This document shows positions 5,128 to 6,729 of a DNA stretch of 6,729 nucleotides, one piece after another. Source of the stretch: BRH-c25 sp041690515 (GTDB lineage Bacteria > Bacillota > Clostridia > Lutisporales > Lutisporaceae); contig JAWLHF010000142.1 in assembly GCA_041690515.1 (NCBI GenBank), positions 1 to 6,729 of the forward strand, in the 5' to 3' direction. Below the pieces are notes generated by a model that saw only the letters and a list, made by a program, of their open reading frames with translations, searched no databases and was not told the origin of the DNA. The position numbers and the translations under genes are program-made. The stretch's first letter is position 1. Each line of letters begins with the position of its first letter.

Positions 5128-5997
5128 CTATTCATCCTTGTCTACCGAAAAGATGCTGTATTTGTTCCAAATCTGTTCCAGACTTGCAAAGGAGGTTGAT
5201 ATGTTCTTCCTCTCCTTTATACCTACCGCAACGATAAGAGCGTTCAATACGCTCATCGGCGCTACAATAGAGTCAACGAAGGACTCCATATTGCTTTTAG
5301 CTATGAGTGTATTATCAGCATAGGAACAAAGGGGCGACAGCATGCTGTCCGTTATTGCTATTGTATTGGCTCCTTTAGATTTTACATACTCAAGGGCTTT
5401 TACAGTTCTGGAAGAATATCTGGGAAAGCCTATTGCAATGACAAGATCATCCTCACCGATTCTGAATAGCTGTTCAAATATATCTCCTATTGTATATGTT
5501 ACTACATGAACATTATCTCTAATGAAGTTGAGATAGAAACCCAGAAACTCAGAAAGGGCAGTGGAACTTCTAAGTCCGATAATATATATGCTTTTGGCTT
5601 TTGAAACGCTCTCTACAGCCTTCTCAAAGTTCTCAACACTAATCTCTTCCATTGTGGCTCTAATATTCTCCATATCAGACTTCAATATATTCTTCAGTAT
5701 GCTGTCCTTATCTTCATAATCAGAGCTCATTTCAATTCTCTGTACGGTGGTAAGCTTTGTCTTTACCATTTCCTGAAGCTGCTTCTGAAGCTGCGGATAT
5801 CCTATATAACCTATTGCATTCGCAAACCTCACTACAGTTGATTCACTTACTCCAACCTTTTCCCCAAGCTTCGCAGCAGTCATAAATGCTGCTTTATCGT
5901 AATTATTCATTATGTATTGTGCTATTATTTTCTGCCCCTTACTCAGCCTATGGAAATTGGTTTGTATTACCTTCATCAAATCAATAACTTCACTCAT
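5128..5997 (-). CDS. MurR/RpiR-family transcriptional regulator (HTH plus SIS domain)
   Basis: DNA-binding regulator whose C-terminal SIS domain usually senses a phosphosugar. The 289 aa protein has an N-terminal RpiR-type helix-turn-helix (about 1-77), with LSKGQKIIAQYI (18-29), the helix-turn-helix around AAKLGEKVGVSESTVVRFANAIGY at 41-64 and YPQLQKQL (67-74). The SIS domain covers about 128-260, with IYIIGLRSSTA (137-147), GFPRYSSRTV (190-199) and ITDSMLSPL (215-223). Length is typical. The ATG at 5997 is chosen because GGAGAG (6005-6010) lies 7 nt upstream; an in-frame TTG at 6012 has no such site. It lies 15 nt after the gamma-subunit gene and is closed by a strong terminator, so it is cotranscribed with the oxidoreductase. 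The effector and target genes are unknown; regulating its own operon is an inference. Confidence 0.93.
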   Translation of the reverse strand: MSEVIDLMKVIQTNFHRLSKGQKIIAQYIMNNYDKAAFMTAAKLGEKVGVSESTVVRFANAIGYIGYPQLQKQLQEMVKTKLTTVQRIEMSSDYEDKDSILKNILKSDMENIRATMEEISVENFEKAVESVSKAKSIYIIGLRSSTALSEFLGFYLNFIRDNVHVVTYTIGDIFEQLFRIGEDDLVIAIGFPRYSSRTVKALEYVKSKGANTIAITDSMLSPLCSYADNTLIAKSNMESFVDSIVAPMSVLNALIVAVGIKERKNISTSFASLEQIWNKYSIFSVDKDE

Positions 5998-6012
5998 AAC
6001 ATGTCTCTCCAA

Positions 6013-6552
6013 TTATCGCAGTGTTTTTTCAGCTATTTCATACCCCATTGCCAACGCCTTTTTGTTAAGTTCTTCAGTTCCCTTAGGAACTCTTGCAAGA
6101 ACAGCTTTCTCTAAAGACTCCTTAGTTATAACCTTTGTTATCTCTACAATGGCACCAAGGGCAACAATATTTGTTACCATGGGCTTACCCAGTACATTAA
6201 CTGCGGTATCAAGTATCGGTACGTTGTAGAGCTTCTTGTTTCCGACTGATTCTACCTTAACAGAATTGTCTATTATGAGAATTCCGTCGTCTTTCAGTCC
6301 TACACTGTATTGGTCATAGGATTTCTGTGTAAGAGCAAGGAGAATATCGCAGTTCCTTACTTTTGGAAAGTCAATGGCATCCTTTGATATTATAACCTCT
6401 GACTTGCTGGCTCCTCCCCTGGCCTCCGGACCATAGGACTGAGTCTGTACAGAATTCAACCCATCATATATAGCTCCTTCTGCAAGGATAATTCCTGCCA
6501 GCAGCAACCCTTGTCCACCGGATCCGCTTAGTCTGATCTCATACTTATCCAT
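6013..6552 (-). CDS. 2-oxoacid:ferredoxin oxidoreductase, gamma subunit (KorC/VorC/PorG type)
   Basis: Gamma subunit of a thiamine-diphosphate, iron-sulfur enzyme that oxidises a 2-oxoacid to an acyl-CoA and reduces ferredoxin, or runs in reverse for carboxylation; cytoplasmic and oxygen-sensitive. The 179 aa protein shows the family N-terminus RLSGSGGQG (7-15), the conserved QSYGPEARGGASKSEVI block (38-54), DILLALTQ (69-76) and a typical C-terminus. The length matches stand-alone gamma subunits. The ATG at 6552 has AAGGAGAG (6559-6566) upstream, lying inside the last codons of the beta subunit gene, whose stop is 2 nt away: a sign of translational coupling. The substrate is most likely 2-oxoglutarate judging from the beta-subunit tail, but 2-oxoisovalerate or another oxoacid cannot be excluded. 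Confidence 0.92.
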   Translation of the reverse strand: MDKYEIRLSGSGGQGLLLAGIILAEGAIYDGLNSVQTQSYGPEARGGASKSEVIISKDAIDFPKVRNCDILLALTQKSYDQYSVGLKDDGILIIDNSVKVESVGNKKLYNVPILDTAVNVLGKPMVTNIVALGAIVEITKVITKESLEKAVLARVPKGTEELNKKALAMGYEIAEKTLR

Positions 6553-6554
6553 TA

Positions 6555-6729
6555 CTATCTCTCCTTCCTCAACTTATCGATGATCTTCTGGTACTCACCG
6601 GTATATTCCGGTTCCGGACTATTTTTGAATTCACCAATGAGGAATTTACCTTCAAGTGCTTCAGGAGATAACTTTGCTGCTGCGGAGATATTCACTGCAT
6701 GATCCTTCTGCCATGCCATCATATCCACG
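6555..6729 (-). CDS. 2-oxoacid:ferredoxin oxidoreductase, beta subunit (C-terminal 57 residues)
   Basis: Only the 3' end is in the window: an open frame of 57 codons running in from the right edge to TAG at 6555-6557. The tail reads MMAWQKDHAVNIS, then AAKLSPEALEGKFLIGEF and PEYTGEYQKIIDKL. This resembles the C-termini of KorB-type beta subunits, where a WQK segment and an EYTxxYxxII-like end are common. The beta subunit binds thiamine diphosphate, but that part lies outside the window. The stop is 2 nt from the gamma-subunit ATG, as expected for adjacent subunit genes. Identification rests on a short tail plus the neighbour, so the KorB assignment is probable and not certain; the alpha and any ferredoxin-like delta subunit would be further upstream. 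Confidence 0.8.
   Translation of the reverse strand, partial: VDMMAWQKDHAVNISAAAKLSPEALEGKFLIGEFKNSPEPEYTGEYQKIIDKLRKER

Noticed and set aside
1..6729. CRISPR arrays, tRNA or rRNA genes, insertion sequences, phage or defence genes
   Set aside because: No regularly spaced repeats, no cloverleaf or rRNA stretch, no transposase or integrase motif was seen; nearly all DNA is accounted for by conserved metabolic genes.

Overview
The window is an ordinary stretch of core-metabolism genes, all on the minus strand, from a low-GC anaerobic Firmicute, most likely a member of the Clostridia. The evidence is an AT-rich sequence with strong Shine-Dalgarno sites, a ferredoxin-type 2-oxoacid oxidoreductase, IspH of the MEP pathway, a Bacillus-type AroH chorismate mutase, and a cmk-plsC-ispH gene order. 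I cannot name the species. I see no CRISPR array, tRNA, rRNA, transposase or phage gene, and no gene-free stretch longer than 167 bases.

Read in the direction of transcription (high to low coordinates), the window holds two transcription units. The first enters at the right edge. It contains the 3' end of a 2-oxoacid:ferredoxin oxidoreductase beta subunit (6555-6729), the gamma subunit (6013-6552), and a MurR/RpiR-family regulator (5128-5997). It ends at a strong intrinsic terminator (5091-5119), followed by a second terminator-like hairpin (5014-5036). A 9-bp inverted repeat lies between the two hairpins.

The second unit starts at an extended -10 promoter (about 4987-5015). It runs through a histidine-phosphatase family protein (4337-4960), an HI0933/YhiN-type FAD oxidoreductase (3084-4322), a one-span membrane protein of unknown function (2484-2957), aroH (2085-2444), cmk (1339-2013), plsC (750-1349) and ispH (766 to beyond the left edge). 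The gaps are mostly 14-126 nt, and cmk/plsC and plsC/ispH overlap.

Functionally, the second unit gathers unrelated housekeeping steps: aromatic amino acid branch point (AroH), CMP/dCMP recycling (Cmk), phosphatidic acid synthesis (PlsC) and isoprenoid precursor synthesis (IspH). The first unit links ferredoxin-dependent 2-oxoacid metabolism with a possible sugar-phosphate-sensing regulator. The least understood parts are the membrane protein at 2484-2957 with its duplicated start region and anti-Shine-Dalgarno-like leader, and the structured 5014-5119 intergenic region. I found no convincing sign of a new multi-gene system.
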